A stretch of 64,000 nucleotides of DNA from Ophiodon elongatus. Its lineage: Eukaryota; Chordata; Actinopteri; Perciformes; Hexagrammidae. The stretch spans positions 1,695,501 to 1,759,500 of the forward strand of contig JACSYO010002128.1 of the NCBI GenBank assembly GCA_016806645.1, in the 5' to 3' direction. The notes under the pieces are model-generated. The model was not told the DNA's origin. It saw only the letters and a list, made by a program, of their open reading frames with translations, and ran no database searches. This document shows, piece after piece, positions 1 through 13,500 of the stretch (position 1 is its first letter; each line of letters begins with the position of its first letter). The translations under genes were made by a program, and so were the position numbers.

Positions 1-2134
1 GGCTTAATGCCTAGTGTTTGTGATATATGTATGCATTTTGTTTTATCACCAAATTAACAAAAGTTCCTCTTTCACACAGAAGACTAATAATAATAGACAT
101 GGAGCAATGCCGTGGAAGTGAAGCTATGCCGCTACACTGCCTCCTCCTCTTCCCTCTCACCCCAGTGTCGAAGATCTGTTAGTCAGGGGCTGGGGAGTTT
201 TCAGTCTCCAGGGGCACATCCCTCTGAACCGCCTGCCAAGCTTCTCCTCTCCCTCCTCCATCCTCTCTCTTGCTCTGCTCTCTTTCTTTGTTCCCCTCTT
301 GGTTCCCTCTTCCCACTTCTTCAACTCCTCACGCTCAACTTTGTCCTTCACTTCAGCCTCCTTTCAACTTCCGTCATGTATTCCTGCTCGCCCCTCAACA
401 ACGACACTTTTCGCCTTCACACTCTTATCTATTTTCCCCTCTCTACCCTTCCGCCCCTCTTCCTCTCCCAGTGATCCAGCTCCTTTGCAGCCGTGCATAA
501 TTAGGCCTAAACACAAGCCTGCGCAGGCTCACATCTGGAAGGAGTTTGGACATGGCAGTTTCCTACCAAGACGACTAAATATTTAGGTTGAGAGTTACTG
601 CGTGTGGATGAACTCATGATAGAGGGGGTCGGAAGGGGAGAGAAATGGGGAGCTGGAGATAAAGAAAAAGAGGGAAAGTGGGACAAGAAGACGAAGAAGG
701 CTGAGAATAGCATGATGCATCATTAAACTAGTGAGAGTTTATAGAAATGGTGCAATGTATAATCTGATATGCAGTAATGTAATCAAAGTGCAGCACAGGA
801 ATTGACGAGCCAAAGGAGGAGGTGATAATATTAGAGCGACTGGTTGCTCCTTTACAGGAACAACAAACAGCCAACTAATAGTTTTAATAAATAAATCCCC
901 GTTGGGATTTCCCATGAGGCTGAGGGCCTCAGCTGGAATGTTCACAGGGGCCAGCTGTTGTCCATTACACGTAGCAGCCGGCCCCGGAAGCCCTGGGCCT
1001 GGTGTCCTCCAGCCCTTGCCTGCTCAGCATGGAGGGGAGCATTCCTCCAGGCTGCCCCAGGAGACAGGGCAGCGAGGGCTGGCTGTCAGGCCATCCGATG
1101 TGGGGAGGGACCGAGGTGGTGTAGGGCACGGGGAAAGCTCCCCTGCTGCACCTGGGATACTGTCCGCAGTCTCTGAACAGACTGAGGAATGTCAGGAATA
1201 ACACGAATATCAACACAACTTCTCACATTCCACATCTGGAGCTAATGTCATCAGCAACGATGGGAGCATGGGCGCTTGAGGAACTCACCAAATCTTCAGG
1301 AAAATTAACTTCCCAGACGCCAGAGTTCCCGGGAAAGGTAAAGGTAAAATGGCGGATTACGGGCGGAATTGTTTGTTCCTCGGTCATAGCCTCGTAAAAG
1401 TGAATCAGAATGCTAAACATCTGCACAAAAACAACTTAACCAAAATTAGTAGATGCGGGGACGGAAGATTATCTTCAATCACCTCGACCACTGCCATCCT
1501 AGCCTCTTTTTTTCCCTTATGGTTTCCAGCAATGTGTTCCCCAGATGTTTATTCTGCCTTTATTAAGGAAGAAACATAAGGCCCTATAAATGGACTGCTG
1601 GCTGGCTTTGGCTTTCCTGGGGCCTAAATACCTTACTTTACCTCATATGCTCGCTGCAGTAAGGCAGCTGAACATGCTTTTTTTTTTTACTGTGCCCATG
1701 TGCAGCTATAGCATTTCTCTCACTGGGTCATGAGTACAGAGATAGTAACATACTGTGGGAACAAGAAACAACTTCAGAAAGTCTGAGCAGCTGTGAAGAA
1801 AGTGAAGAAAAACACCATCCAAAAAATGTGTCACTGATAGATTGGTAGTCCATCCGTCATGAAAGATAGCGTGTTTTGGTCCATGATGTGGCCACTTTTG
1901 TCCAAACACTAAGAACAGTAATTAAAAAACATCACATTAAACTGGCCCAGAATCATTGCTGTCTAGTTTTTTTTCTCCTCACCAGAAGACGATTGTGAGA
2001 CAGGGTGTAACTGTATTAAAAGTAGGAGCCAACCCACCAGTAAAGTACAGATATAACATATTCAGAGTGTGTTTTTTGTTTATTCTAGTTTTGTAAGGCC
2101 AAGTCAGCTGGACCATGTGCACAGGGAGGTGTTG

Positions 2135-2157
2135 ATGGTGGTGGTGGTGGTGGTGGG
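2135..2157. repeat. (GGT)n trinucleotide repeat
   Basis: Seven tandem GGT/GTG units, read directly. On the opposite strand it would encode a histidine run in one short ORF, which is not a credible gene. Confidence 0.9.
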
Positions 2158-2696
2158 AGAAAGAGGGAGCTGAGATCTGCCTCTGAGTCAAATTTAAAGT
2201 GACAGAGTTGTGTCAAAGAGGCAGGGCCATATGATGGCTACAGTCAGCCTGCCCTCTCACTGATCTTCTTAATGTTTCACAGAGAGGCGACGCTCAGCCC
2301 TCCACCACAGACTTAAACTAGATCAAGATGTAAACTTCTGACCTAACAAGCCTTATTACTGCAGCAAGTCCTCAATACAGTTAAACCTAAGGTCATGGGT
2401 TCAGAGTCATGGGTGTGTGGGCCTGATCGAAGCACTGTACCCTCACTTTGCTTTATGCACTCAAGCAAAACGCACCATCAAAACTAAACATTCATCCAGT
2501 TAAATCCTTTGGTATAACATAGAAACACTGTGGCTCCTCAGCCAATTATAGTTCACACTAACTGTATATATGGAAACAGCTATGTCAGCTTAACATTTAC
2601 CATGATTAATACATATTTCTTCTCATAAAATCGTTATGGGTATATTATGTCATACTAGAGGACATATATGACACCATAATGTAAGGTCACCAAGTG

Positions 2697-2698
<2 letters not shown>

Positions 2699-2739
<41 letters not shown>
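2699..2739. repeat. (CA)n microsatellite
   Basis: About 20 uninterrupted CA units about 65 bp beyond the adgra2 exon 1 donor, inside the presumed first intron. An ordinary dinucleotide microsatellite in fish DNA. Confidence 0.95.
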
Positions 2740-2740
<1 letters not shown>

Positions 2741-2804
2741 CAGGCCGCTCATAATACAGTGACACAACATTAGTTCAGTAAACCTGTCAGACTGTCCAAC
2801 TCAC

Positions 2805-3058
2805 AGAGTGACGGTCCTGTTGGGCAGCAGGCCGCCATCCGGAGGTTCAGTCAGCTCCTCCTTGCTGCAGCTGACCCGCTTCCCAAACGCCTGGACGCTG
2901 TGCGTTTTGGACCGCTCGTCCGAGCAGCTGCAGCCGCTGGTGGAGGCGAGCAACCCGGGACAAGCCTGGGAGAGCCTCGGCTCGGAGGCGGACAGCAGGA
3001 GCAGCATCAGTACCAGACGCCCCGGCAGCAGAGGGATGCCAACGCCGGGCGTAAACAT
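2805..3058 (-). CDS. adgra2: adgra2-like adhesion GPCR, first coding exon (partial gene)
   Basis: Encodes the first 84 residues plus two bases. The ATG at 3058 is followed by a hydrophobic signal-peptide core (LVLMLLLLSAS), then a cysteine-bearing N-terminus with the motifs CSCSDERSK, VSCSKEEL, TEPPDGGLLPN and RTVTL. In the ADGRA family this segment precedes the leucine-rich repeats and ends at the same place (LLPN-TVTL). The pattern CxCSxERxK ... EPP-x-GLLPN resembles ADGRA2 (GPR124) more than ADGRA3 (GPR125) in remembered sequence. The exon ends at a perfect GTGAGT donor in phase 2. In vertebrates ADGRA2 is a plasma-membrane receptor that works with Reck as a Wnt7a/7b co-receptor in brain angiogenesis. 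The start was chosen for its signal peptide and the A at -3; in-frame ATGs upstream (near 3109 and 3226) would add a non-signal leader. Paralog choice is the main doubt. Confidence 0.7.
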
Positions 3059-3960
3059 TGTCCTTCGGCTGGATCTCACCTCAGCTGCACCCCCGCCTCC
3101 AGTCATCCCATAGCTCCACCATGAAGCTCTCGGAGGGTTTAAGGGGGGCACGAGGAAACTAAATGATCTTGGATGAGGTCTTGAATGAACGATGAACTTA
3201 GAGACCCTCCGCTCAACAATGGACACGCGTCATCCGGTCATTTCAGAAATATTCAGCACCCTTGATTTTCCAAGAGTGTCCCGTTATGTCATGGCAGCCC
3301 AGGCGCGCAACTTTCCTTGGTCCAAATGGGAGCTAAATTCAAGGGATGCGTGAGTCCATCAAAATGTCTTCAACTCCCATAAACAAGCGCAGTATTCTGA
3401 CGCTAAAAGTTGGTAGTTGTATGAATTACCTTGAGGGATTTACATCACTTTGGAAGTGCCGGGGTTATCGCTATCTCCCACTCTTTAAATTAATCCAGAG
3501 GTTGATGAGATTCACAACTGTGCGGTCACCTCCAGATCACATACATGAAGAAGTAAAGAAAAAAAAAAGTATATCCTCAAACTTTTGTCAGTTGTGTCGC
3601 TGCTTTTAAAAGTTCCCCTCAGTGTTTGCCCTGGATCCCTGAGGTCCCCGTACAGACTTCTCTCAAGCGCAATTTCAAATAAACTCAAACCGGGAAAAAA
3701 AAAAAAACTGTTCATTCGGACAAAAAGTGAGCTGGTCTCGATCGGCTTCTGTGTAATTCCCAAAACCTAGCGGTTTTGCCTGCTTGCCTCTGTCACACTC
3801 AAACTCACTTAGTTACTACCCCAAGTGCGCCCGTTCCGTCTGCGTCTGCGCTCTGGTCCCCGCGGTCCTAGCGCAGCCATCCCGATGGAGACGGGGAGAG
3901 AGGAGGCTTCACGTGACTCGGGAAAGTCCACCTGAAGTCACTCCACACATCTTCATCAAA
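3059..3960 (-). promoter_or_regulatory. adgra2: 5' UTR and promoter region of adgra2
   Basis: Sequence immediately upstream of the adgra2 start on the minus strand. It is richer in CpG than its surroundings, most clearly at 3790-3925, where a cluster of CG dinucleotides ends in a CACGTGAC E-box near 3910. No TATA box is obvious. The transcription start cannot be placed from sequence alone, and an additional 5' non-coding exon is possible. Confidence 0.45.
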
Positions 3961-6900
3961 CTGCATGACACAATTTTATGTTTTGTTGTTGGCCTAGATT
4001 ATATGGTAAACTGGACAAAAAAAACTTGCGTTTGTTGCAGATTTTTGCGGCTCCAAATCTCGAAGACTAAACATACATATTTTTAATATTTTGCATCTCC
4101 TTTTTTTGTAAGAGATTTAAGAATTATTACCTCATCTTTTAAGAGAAAAACTGGCAGTGGCCGAAAATTCTGTTAATGCAACAACATAGAAACCCTAAAA
4201 TGTCATAAAGAGAAAACGTTTTTGGAGTAAAGAAGACGACTATGGATATTTTTTTATGAAATATTGTGAGAGTTTATACGATTCACATTGTTTCAATGCC
4301 ATATTGTTGTTGTTTTCTTGCTGATTGATTTGAATTAGATTTTCCCATTCAGGTTGTATAAGACAGGAAGGTCTTGATTTCAATGTGCGCCTTCATTGGG
4401 AGAGCAAACTAAAGTTATGAATGAATGCTGAGGGTCTCTTGTGTATTGTGTGTTTCAACAGATCAAAGGCTTTTCATTCAAGCGGGAAGGAAGGCAAGTA
4501 AAGACCTTTATAGATACACTTCTCTATTTTCTATATTGTTGCTGCAGAAAGAGCTACAGCAGCAGAGAACAGTTTGATCTTGAATATAAAATGAGAGTGA
4601 GCTGTCATTACTGACCATGTTGTAGATGGTAACTTTATGATTCTTTTTTATCTTAATGAGTTATAGTGTCTTATTTTTCCTGCCCAGAAGCAATTGTTTT
4701 CATGTCCACTTGGAGGTACTTGCCATCAGCAAGCTACCTATAAATAATTGCATTTGAGAGATACTTTAATACAAGTCTTTCTGTGGTGATGGCCACAGTA
4801 AGAGCATGAAAGCAGCCTTACCTCTGAATGCAAATTATTTTTTGCATTTCTAACAAGCAAAACTAAGCTGCTGAACCGTAATAAGGACTGAAGCCCAATT
4901 CAAAGTCAACAGAGAGTTGTTCTTTGCTTATCATGTGCTGTTTATATTGTCAAAGTAGGTATAATATACAGTGCGAAGATCTACTGCATGTTGATACTTC
5001 TAAATGTAGCGATAATCAGAGAAAAATCATTTCAATAACTCAAATATTTTGTTGAAAGAATAATATCATTTTTTAAACATGACATTTTCCCCACTGAAAG
5101 AATCCCGCTCAGTCCAAAAAATACAGAGGATCATATAAACATCCTCAAGATCCCCTTTTCACATTTTTGCCTATGTGTATGGAAAGTTCCCAAAGTATAG
5201 TAGCCGACTCCATGTATTTCTGTTTTAAAAATACTTTTTGATATACGAGAGTCCCTGGAGGACGGAGGCTGTAGTGATTCAAATCTGGAGAGCATTTTTA
5301 ATAATATGAGAAGGTGAACCAGGAACGCTTTTGAAAAGGAACTTCATGCAATTGGGTTTGACATGTGTTCACTGACATATCCCAACTGCAGGCACCTCAG
5401 TCATGCGAGTATGCTCGGCAGTATAATGGTCCACTGTGCTCTGACCCGCACAGTGGACCCCAGGTTTGTTATTCCTGTATATGATACTGTACACTGGAGC
5501 GGGCTCAGAGAGTCAGTGTGATTATTGAAAGAAAGCACAAGGAATGGATGGGCGCCTGCTCAGCAACGAAACAGAGGGCTGTTTATCCAAGCTGTTAAAT
5601 AAGGCTTCAAGTACAACACCCCCCTCCAACTCCACAAGGCCCAAATCTCTCTCATCTGGAGAGCACAGTTTCCATTTAAAATGTCACGTCCCGAACTGCA
5701 CATTACATCAAATTGTACTTAATGGCATCCAGACAAACTTTAATGTCGTTCCAACATTTTCTCTCCATGCACCCCGCAGCCCCCACTCGCTCCTTATAGC
5801 CAAGCAGGCAATCTCTCCTTCTCCCTGTTCCACATCTGGACTGCATTCCAGGTGGGGAATTGAGAAAGGGGAGAACGTCAGGAAGGAAAGGTGGAACACA
5901 TGCGAGGCTCAAAAAGTAGGACTGAGAACATTTCTGAGGGGAGATTTTGGTGGACGTTACGCAAGCTTTTGGGATGTATGACGACAGACGAAACGTTTGC
6001 CGTTTGATTCGTCTTGGGAAGGTTCCTGTTGTCCTCCAAATCACACGTTTAGAGCAGGAATCTAAAAGCAAGCGGACAATCAGAGATGTGATCCAGCCAA
6101 AGCGACTGCTGAGATTGAGGCACAGCTCAGGCTAGTGTTTCTATCGGTGGATAAACAAAAGAAAACTTCCAGCCAGGAAGCAAACACCAAACCCTCCTTA
6201 AGGCACGCATCTGTTTGTGAGTCTTTCTCGACATCTAGTGGTGTGATCAGCAGCACACACAAGCCGCCCTCTGAGACGCTCCGTCAGTCCACCAGTCAGT
6301 CCTGTGCTGAATGGTTCTAATTAAGGATTTATTGGGACATTAAACCCACTTCTTCCACAGTTTACGAGGTTATCAAACCATAATGTGGGGCCATATTTTC
6401 CTGCATTAAATACCTTTGTCGATCATTAAGAATTATTATCAGCAGCAGAGGTAACAGCAGTAGTGGCAACCCTAATGCCGGTAACATTTAATACAGAATA
6501 TACACGTATATTGCAGCATTGGCTCTATGATGATATGTTGTGAAGGCAATTTCATTTACAGAGACCAATATCACAAATTTGCCTCAGGGGGCTTTACAAT
6601 TTGTACAGCATACGACACCCTCCTTCCTTATAGATCCTCACAGCAGGTAAGGCCTAAAGAAAAACTCTGTCCAGTCCAGTATTTATATATGCAAATCAAA
6701 TACATCATATTTTGTAATCCATATCAAAGGGATCACTCAATAGTGTAATAACTGGGAAAATCCACATGTAACACATTTAGACATATTAAAATAAATGCAG
6801 TAGTTTTTGAGTGCATGTTTATATCAACCAACTAAGAAATTAAAATCTTATTCCTACTATCATATTTCTCCACAAGAAAAAATGCTTTTTTATGTAAACA

Positions 6901-9039
6901 GGAATTGTATTTTCGTCTATAAAATCATTTCCCAGCCTTTACTAAGTTCAGAGGCCCTTTTAAAACTGGATCAATGCTGCCCTCTCTTGTTAGCAGAGTG
7001 AATTATATGAATATGGTTTAAAGTGATCTTTGTACAGTAGGATTCTAGTTGGACTGCATCACATTCAACATTTAGAGGTCCTGAAAGACAATCCAAGTTA
7101 TTACTCACCCTGTTAATGTGTTATGTAATTGCTCTCCAACTGCCAGATGTTGGTGACCTGTCAAACCTGTCTTCTGAGAACAGGGATAAGCACCCCATTC
7201 ATTAATGCTGTGAACTTTCACCAGCAGTCATTCGTATGGTTACCAAGTATTCAGGTCACAGTCTGAATGACAAATCAGCTCATGTAAACAATAAACTGGA
7301 AATCTGAACAGGAAGCACATTGACTAACAACTTTGTGTTCAACTCCTGCTCAATGAAGAGAGATCTGTTTTTTGTTTTATCTGTGTAGTTTGTCTAATGT
7401 AGATGCCTTGCTGGCTGCTGAGGTGACAATGTTCGGTTCGCCCATTCTCAAACTTGAACATGCCACCTTTTTGTTAAATAAATAAATGATTGATCTAAGC
7501 TGTGTCCAATGTTACACTGAAAGTTTTGTCCATCTGGAAATGTACAGGCCAAATACGGGGGAATAATGATACGGTCTGTAATTTTGAACTTCTATGTGGG
7601 TGTTTCAATCTTATAATTGTTGCAAAGTTTTACATTCATAAATGTAAATTTATCTCATATTGTTAAGCGATTCAAAAGTTAAAAAAAAGTGGGACAGCAA
7701 AAAAGGAGACAGACTCTGTTTCATAGACTAAGTTGACTTTATCTTAAGAACAAAACCGACTCAGAAATGGTTTACAGCTATTAATGAGTCAGACACTGAT
7801 CAGAAGCAACCGTCTTTGCAGTGCACATTTTGTCTCAGGTGATAGTAAATTATTTATCTTATAACCAAGAAAATTTTAAATGGTACATTAATTAACTGGC
7901 CTGCTTTCATATGCTAAAGTGATTGTGTTCTTTTATCTTGTTCTTAAAGCTTAGGTACGGTTTATCACTGCCAGCAGTTATTAATATCAATGCGCCGGAG
8001 AATGTATTTAACACTTTTGTTTTTAACTCACTTGTTTCATGCGTCAACATCAACAGCTAGTCGGCTTTTAAACACACTGGATGTAATGCAGGTCAAGCTG
8101 TGAACGATCATAACAGCTGCATTTTAGTCATCCGCCATGAGGCAGATGTTATGTGCAACAGTCCCAGATGTTGACAGTAGAGCCATCTTAAAGCGTGAAG
8201 GGGCATTTGAGTTCAAGCACACCTCTGCCGAAGCACAAGTACATACAAACAAATAGATCCTGTGAAGCACCAATCCATGTCAAAGCTGTTTTGATGAGGC
8301 CTTAAGTTTGGTTAATTATAAAAAAAAAAAAAAATCAGTGATGCCCTTGCAATGCTGTGATGTACTGTGTCCTTGCTGTTATCTCATTCACATTTTCCCA
8401 TCTGAAAAAAAAATATTGTATAAAGCATTGTTTTGACTCTTTCATTTGCTGACTACAGTGTCATCACTGCACTTCCAAACTCGTGTTAACTCTTCTCTAT
8501 GGAGAGCATACGTTCTGAGTCCAAGTAACAACGGTTGTGTTTTTTTGACAGATGAAAAACACGGTCCATTTAGGATCTGGATCATATTTTAAACTTTTAT
8601 CATTAAAGTTCCTAAATTGAAATTGTAAGAACGTCATTCTTACTCTGCAGTTTATAACAAATGAAATGCAGATCCAGATAATTCAAATATTATTTAGGCT
8701 ATCAAATTATCATTTCTACTCATGATGCGAAATCAGCATCCAACCGTCGAGTTGCGATTTGAAAGTGGCGGGGGCAAACCCAGTTGGGTCTTTGGTTTAG
8801 GTCTATGAGAGTGGCCGTCCATGACCGACAAAATAACAGTTCCCTTGGGATTTATTTCCAGAACATCACTCATGCAGCGGTTGCCACAGTCCTCCGTACT
8901 CGATGTAAATGTGTGGTGTACCTCCACACCAGTGACAACTTTTTTTCTTATTAGGTTTGTTATGTAATAAGTCTTCCAACATCACAACAGGTTTTAATTT
9001 GCACGCCTTTTTTCTTTTTTTTTTTAAATCTCAAATAAG
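3961..9039. other. Gene-free spacer between adgra2 and pdlim2
   Basis: AT-rich sequence lying 5' of adgra2 and 3' of pdlim2. ORFs are short, lack splice context and resemble no family I know. One interspersed repeat fragment is visible near 6561-6690. I see no exon, RNA gene or convincing regulatory element apart from scattered TAAT-type sites that are expected in AT-rich DNA. Confidence 0.6.
6561..6690. repeat. Teleost interspersed repeat fragment
   Basis: Contains the phrases TCACAAATTTGCCTCAGGGG and GGGGGCTTTACAATTTGTAC, followed by ACGACACCCTCC and, about 45 bp on, a GAAAAACTC-like stretch. I recognise this from memory as a repeat scattered through many percomorph genomes. Class and boundaries are uncertain. 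Confidence 0.5.
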
Positions 9040-10355
9040 ACAGACGGTTAACGATTTATTGTCATGCATTGTAAGTGGGACATTTTCACAGCAGACATTT
9101 TGACAAGTCACTGCAGGGAAAGCACAGCTGTAACTAAACACTTTGATAATGGCTGCACCCCACTGCAGGGCCCTGAAATCATTAATGTAATTAGTTACAC
9201 CTGTGTTTTACTGCCAAGCGGCAACAAAAGGTCAGCTGTGACAAAAAACTGTTCTGGTTTGAAGTCGATACAAATACGTAAAGACAGGGCAGACATCGCT
9301 AAGAAGCAAAGAGCCAGTAAGGATCTAGGAAGACACGTACGCTTAGGATTCCAACACAGTCATCGTCACTGAAGAAGCTTTAGGTTGTGCGATTTTATTA
9401 AGTGCCACAAGTAATGCGAACATTATAGTTTATCTCTGAGTACTGCTGTAACTGGACAGGTGTAGTATCAATTATTTTCACACTAAATGTCCTGTGCATA
9501 CATTATGCATTTAAATGGTCTATATTATAGAATACAGTTCAATCACAAAAACATCAAAAATATTTGTATATATATATTCAATTCATATTAAGTCCCTCAT
9601 AAGCAACAAAACAAGTCAGCAAATATGTATTTTTTTCATCATTACTATAAATTCTGCTTACAAAAGAAATAGAAAAACTCAAGGGCATTTGGCCTGACTA
9701 GCACAAAATTCACAAACTCCTTTGCATCTGTAACAACTTGGACCCTCCTTCCCTTCTCTCGCGCTCTCTCTCATGCACACAGTCACACACACACACAAAC
9801 ACACACACAGATGCAGGAAAATCATGCAGAAGCCACCACACTTCTGCATGTGAAAGCATGCATCCATACACACCCACACAGCACTGTTTGTGTACAGTAC
9901 ATTTTGAAAATGGCATGCAGTGTAGGTGAGATTTTGGTCCCTTTGTGTCAGCAGGCGATTCAAATGATCATCCAGATCCTCAGAGAGCCAGTCCTGTTCA
10001 GTTTGTCTAAAGCGTTGGTGTTATGTAAATCTGGCCTTAGCACAATGGGAATGTGGCTTGAGTCCATGGCAGCAGCGCATCATTAGAGCTAAGAATAATC
10101 TAAAGAGACCGCGGAGGACGGGTCATATGAAAAACAAAGCCCCAATGCTCATATAAGAAAGGCAAGAAAGTGAATCATAATATTGCAAAGTATGGTTAAA
10201 TGTGATCAGAAAAGAACATCGTCTGCCAGGCTTTCGTAGACTAGTGTCCACCTCCACGCCCCCATCCCAAGGTCTATAACTGAGTCACATGGTGTGGAGC
10301 TTCAGAAGGACAAGCGGCACTCTACGTCCAGAGCGGGGCAGATGTGGAATGGCAC
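9040..10355 (-). other. pdlim2: Probable 3' UTR of pdlim2
   Basis: Follows the pdlim2 stop codon. On the minus strand AATAAA hexamers occur at 9399-9394 and 9060-9055, either of which could direct cleavage, giving a 3' UTR of roughly 1.0 or 1.3 kb. A (CA)-rich patch lies at 9782-9810. The end is inferred from hexamers only. Confidence 0.45.
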
Positions 10356-10548
10356 TCATTGACGCGGGGACACAGTGGCTTGAGGGGAACTTCCTTGGCC
10401 TTGGTACCTCTCTTTGGCATGCTTCTCACAGTACATCACATCTCCGACGGAAAAGTGACCTCTCATCTTGAGGTTCAGACCGCAATCTGTGCAAGTGTAG
10501 CACTCTGAATGGCGGAAGCGGTCGTCTGTGATGCGCACGGCCAGTGTG
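10356..10548 (-). CDS. pdlim2: pdlim2 coding exon 9 (LIM zinc finger 2 and stop)
   Basis: Encodes residues 304-367: the rest of the LIM domain (RHSECYTCTDCGLNLKMRG, VMYCEKHAKERY) and a short tail ending SPRQ then TGA at 10358-10356. The acceptor is CTCTCCACAG; the first base completes a Val codon split by the intron. Confidence 0.93.
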
Positions 10549-13500
10549 CTGTGGAGAGTTGAAACACACAGGACTGTCAGACAACAGGGTGAAGTGATTT
10601 GCCTCAATCCCAATGTAAATCAACCCGAGAGTTAAACAAGTTAGCACTGATATACATCACAGTTCTATTTGTGACAAAGTGGTAAGCTGACACCGTAACA
10701 TTGTTCACGTCCCGTGAAACATGTTCATGTTATACTGACACTTTTCTATGATCAAATGCTTTGGCAATTTGGTGATAACATTTTTACAATGACAAGAGTG
10801 ACAATATTTTAACTCCGGCAGATAAGATCTGTATCATGACACTTAAAACAAAACATTTGATCAGCTTTCGAAAGAAATAAAACTGCCCCACTGGTAGATT
10901 TGCTTTACTTGGTAAAATAAAGCTTAGTAATGAAATCAATTATAAACACTAAAATGTGAATAAAATATGACCTAAAGACTTGTTCCAGTACATTCAATAA
11001 TTAGATGTAATAGTCATAATAACCGGTTGTTACTTTGGACACATTCCCCCCAAAAAAAACACACTTAATATCATACTCTACATGTGGAACATATTTTACT
11101 GCAGGGCAAATTATTTTAATAGCTCACACATCTATGTTAGTCCAGTGAACGTGTAACTGCAGGGAACTTACACAATGCTGGTGCCGCATTTCTCACAGGT
11201 GTGGTTTTTTTTTACTCCTCCCACTGATGTGCTTTGTTTGGGGATGTTGGGCGAAAGTTTCCCTGGGAACTTCAGGGCTGCCTCTGGAGTCAAAAACACA
11301 CACAGATGAACAGAGCCGCTAAGAGGGATGTCGAGACAGGCCTGCGTCTCTATTCATCGCATCAACACCTTGTTGGCCTTCACTGCTTCTGTCAGCGGAG
11401 CTCGTTTGTGTTTCCCACTCGTCATCACAAGCTCATCACCCATGGGACACGCTCCGTGAAATGGGTTTCCACACATTGGTCATCATCACGTCATGAAAGA
11501 ATGTTAGTGCTATCTGGATGTATTTGTCCCGCCATTTATCACAGCAGAGTGGTGGGAAAAGGACGACCGATGCATTCCACGATATGAACGGCACACTGGA
11601 GAGTTTTCTCCATCCTGCACAAGTGATGGCCATATGGCAACGATGCATTTTTAACAGGGAGGATTTAAAAATGGAAAGGTGCCACCAAAACAACCGAAAG
11701 ATATACAATTTTATGTTGCACTTGACAGAATAACTGAATCCTGAGCAGCCCGTGCAAAGGGATTATTAAGATAAAGATCAGTCTATTAAAACAATTTGTC
11801 CAATCCTGCCAAGCTCCTCCATGCAAACACATCCATGTACTTGTTATCTTAAGTAGGGGCGTACTGAACATATCATTTAACTTAATCACGTATTTTGCAG
11901 GATAAAAATGATAGATTATTTTAAATTCACAGTAAATGCATGAGAATATTTGTTCAACTGTTGAGTATTACATGCTAAATAGACAGCGATTCTTTCCCTT
12001 TTTATTTGTGCACATTTGTTTGTAATGTCAAGTGCTTCTAACCTTTCTCGTCAGCCTCCAGGACCTCTTGCAGCATTTTAAAGGTGTTGGACTGACGAGG
12101 CGCCGTGCGGGACTCCTTATTCTCCTGAATCATCTTGTACACCTCCGACTCCCTGTCGAACTTCTGCATGGCGAAGTCAGAGCTCGAACTGCTGTAGAAG
12201 GAAGAAATAAAAACATAAATCACAGGCTGCCGAAGTCATACCTCGACATCTTGGTGACGTGTTCAGCAGAAAATGTACATTTATGAAATACTCGGGAGTC
12301 TGGTTTCACTGAATCCAGAGGAAATGAAGGAAGAGGCAGCAGCTGGCTTTGGGACTTTGACCTCAGCACATCAAGTCTAGATTGCACACCACAGGCAAGA
12401 GGCCAAACGGTGTCCAATCGCACATCATTCCCCCAACAGGACACCGTCATATCCCCTAACAAGAGACACTGTTCCCTATATAGAATGTGCAAAATCTTTG
12501 CAAGAGCAGTTCTATCTTTTCAGCAACCATCATTGTGTAAATTAATTAGAAAGTCCTACTGAATGCCCGACACAAAGCATGGAGAATAACGGACATTAGC
12601 TTTGTACCTTGAACTGATAGTCTACTAAACAGCCACGAAATGACCTCGTGTCAGTGCACAGGAGGGGGCAGGCGGAAAGAGGACGCTTTCACCTTGGAGT
12701 AAATGCTGACAATTCATTAAGAAATAAAAAAAAATAACAGTGGCCTACTTTACAAGCAAATTCTTTATCCCTGGTCTGGTGGAAAAGCAGTTATTTTGCC
12801 AGAGCTTCAATCACTGCTGAAGAAATGTATGCATTAAAATCCAGACCGACTGGTGATTCATAAGAAAAAAATAAACACAAAAGTATGTTCTCATGTCAGT
12901 GTATTTGTCTGGAGGGAGCTGGTGAGTGTTTGCTGTCAGTAGGAACCGGTTGACCCGGTACGCTAGCCGAGCCAGGTGTGGTTTGATGCCTTCCACCTGT
13001 AGCCAACTTGTCAGCCAGAGTCAGCCAACTTCACCTGACCGGCTGTCCCTCCTGTTGCCACATACAACACAACTGGCCAAATATTTACTCTGTAACCGAC
13101 ACCTGTGCTGGAAGAATCTGCTCAGAGACAATGACCCAAACCTCCATCATGGAAACTGTGTGTTATTGTGACTTAATATGTAAACCTTTTGGCGTCACTG
13201 CACTACGAGTTATATTGTTGTACAACGACAATATAAAGAGGCTTGACAGTGACGGATTTGCAATAAACAAGTTGTGTTGCGTCTCTACTCTTGTTCACTG
13301 TATCTGAAATAAGTATATAGTACAAGCTTTAGTTTGGGCGAACAGGGTAGGAATAGTAGTGCTTTTTACACCGTCAACCACTTTACTGGAATAAATCGTT
13401 TGACCAAAAAATCGACAACTCGCATCACATTTGCTTTTAAAGCCTTTGAAGTCTATGATATTTATGAACCGCAGACATCAGCAAATACTTGGTATCTTCT

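Larger units (their letters stand above)
1..2804 (-). other. adgra2: Probable intron 1 of adgra2 (left part outside window)
   Basis: This stretch follows the splice donor of the adgra2 first coding exon and runs off the left edge. I found no leucine-rich-repeat-type exon, which is what should come next in an ADGRA gene, so the following exon is inferred to lie beyond the window. It holds a T-rich pyrimidine stretch around 230-470, a (GGT)n tract near 2135-2157 and a (CA)n tract at 2699-2739. Short ORFs here show no family resemblance. The intron assignment is inference from gene order, not from a seen acceptor. Confidence 0.5.

Noticed and set aside
112..586. Overlapping Ser/Leu/Pro-rich ORFs near the left edge
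   Set aside because: They arise from a long CT-rich stretch read in several frames; no frame is preferred and none resembles a protein.
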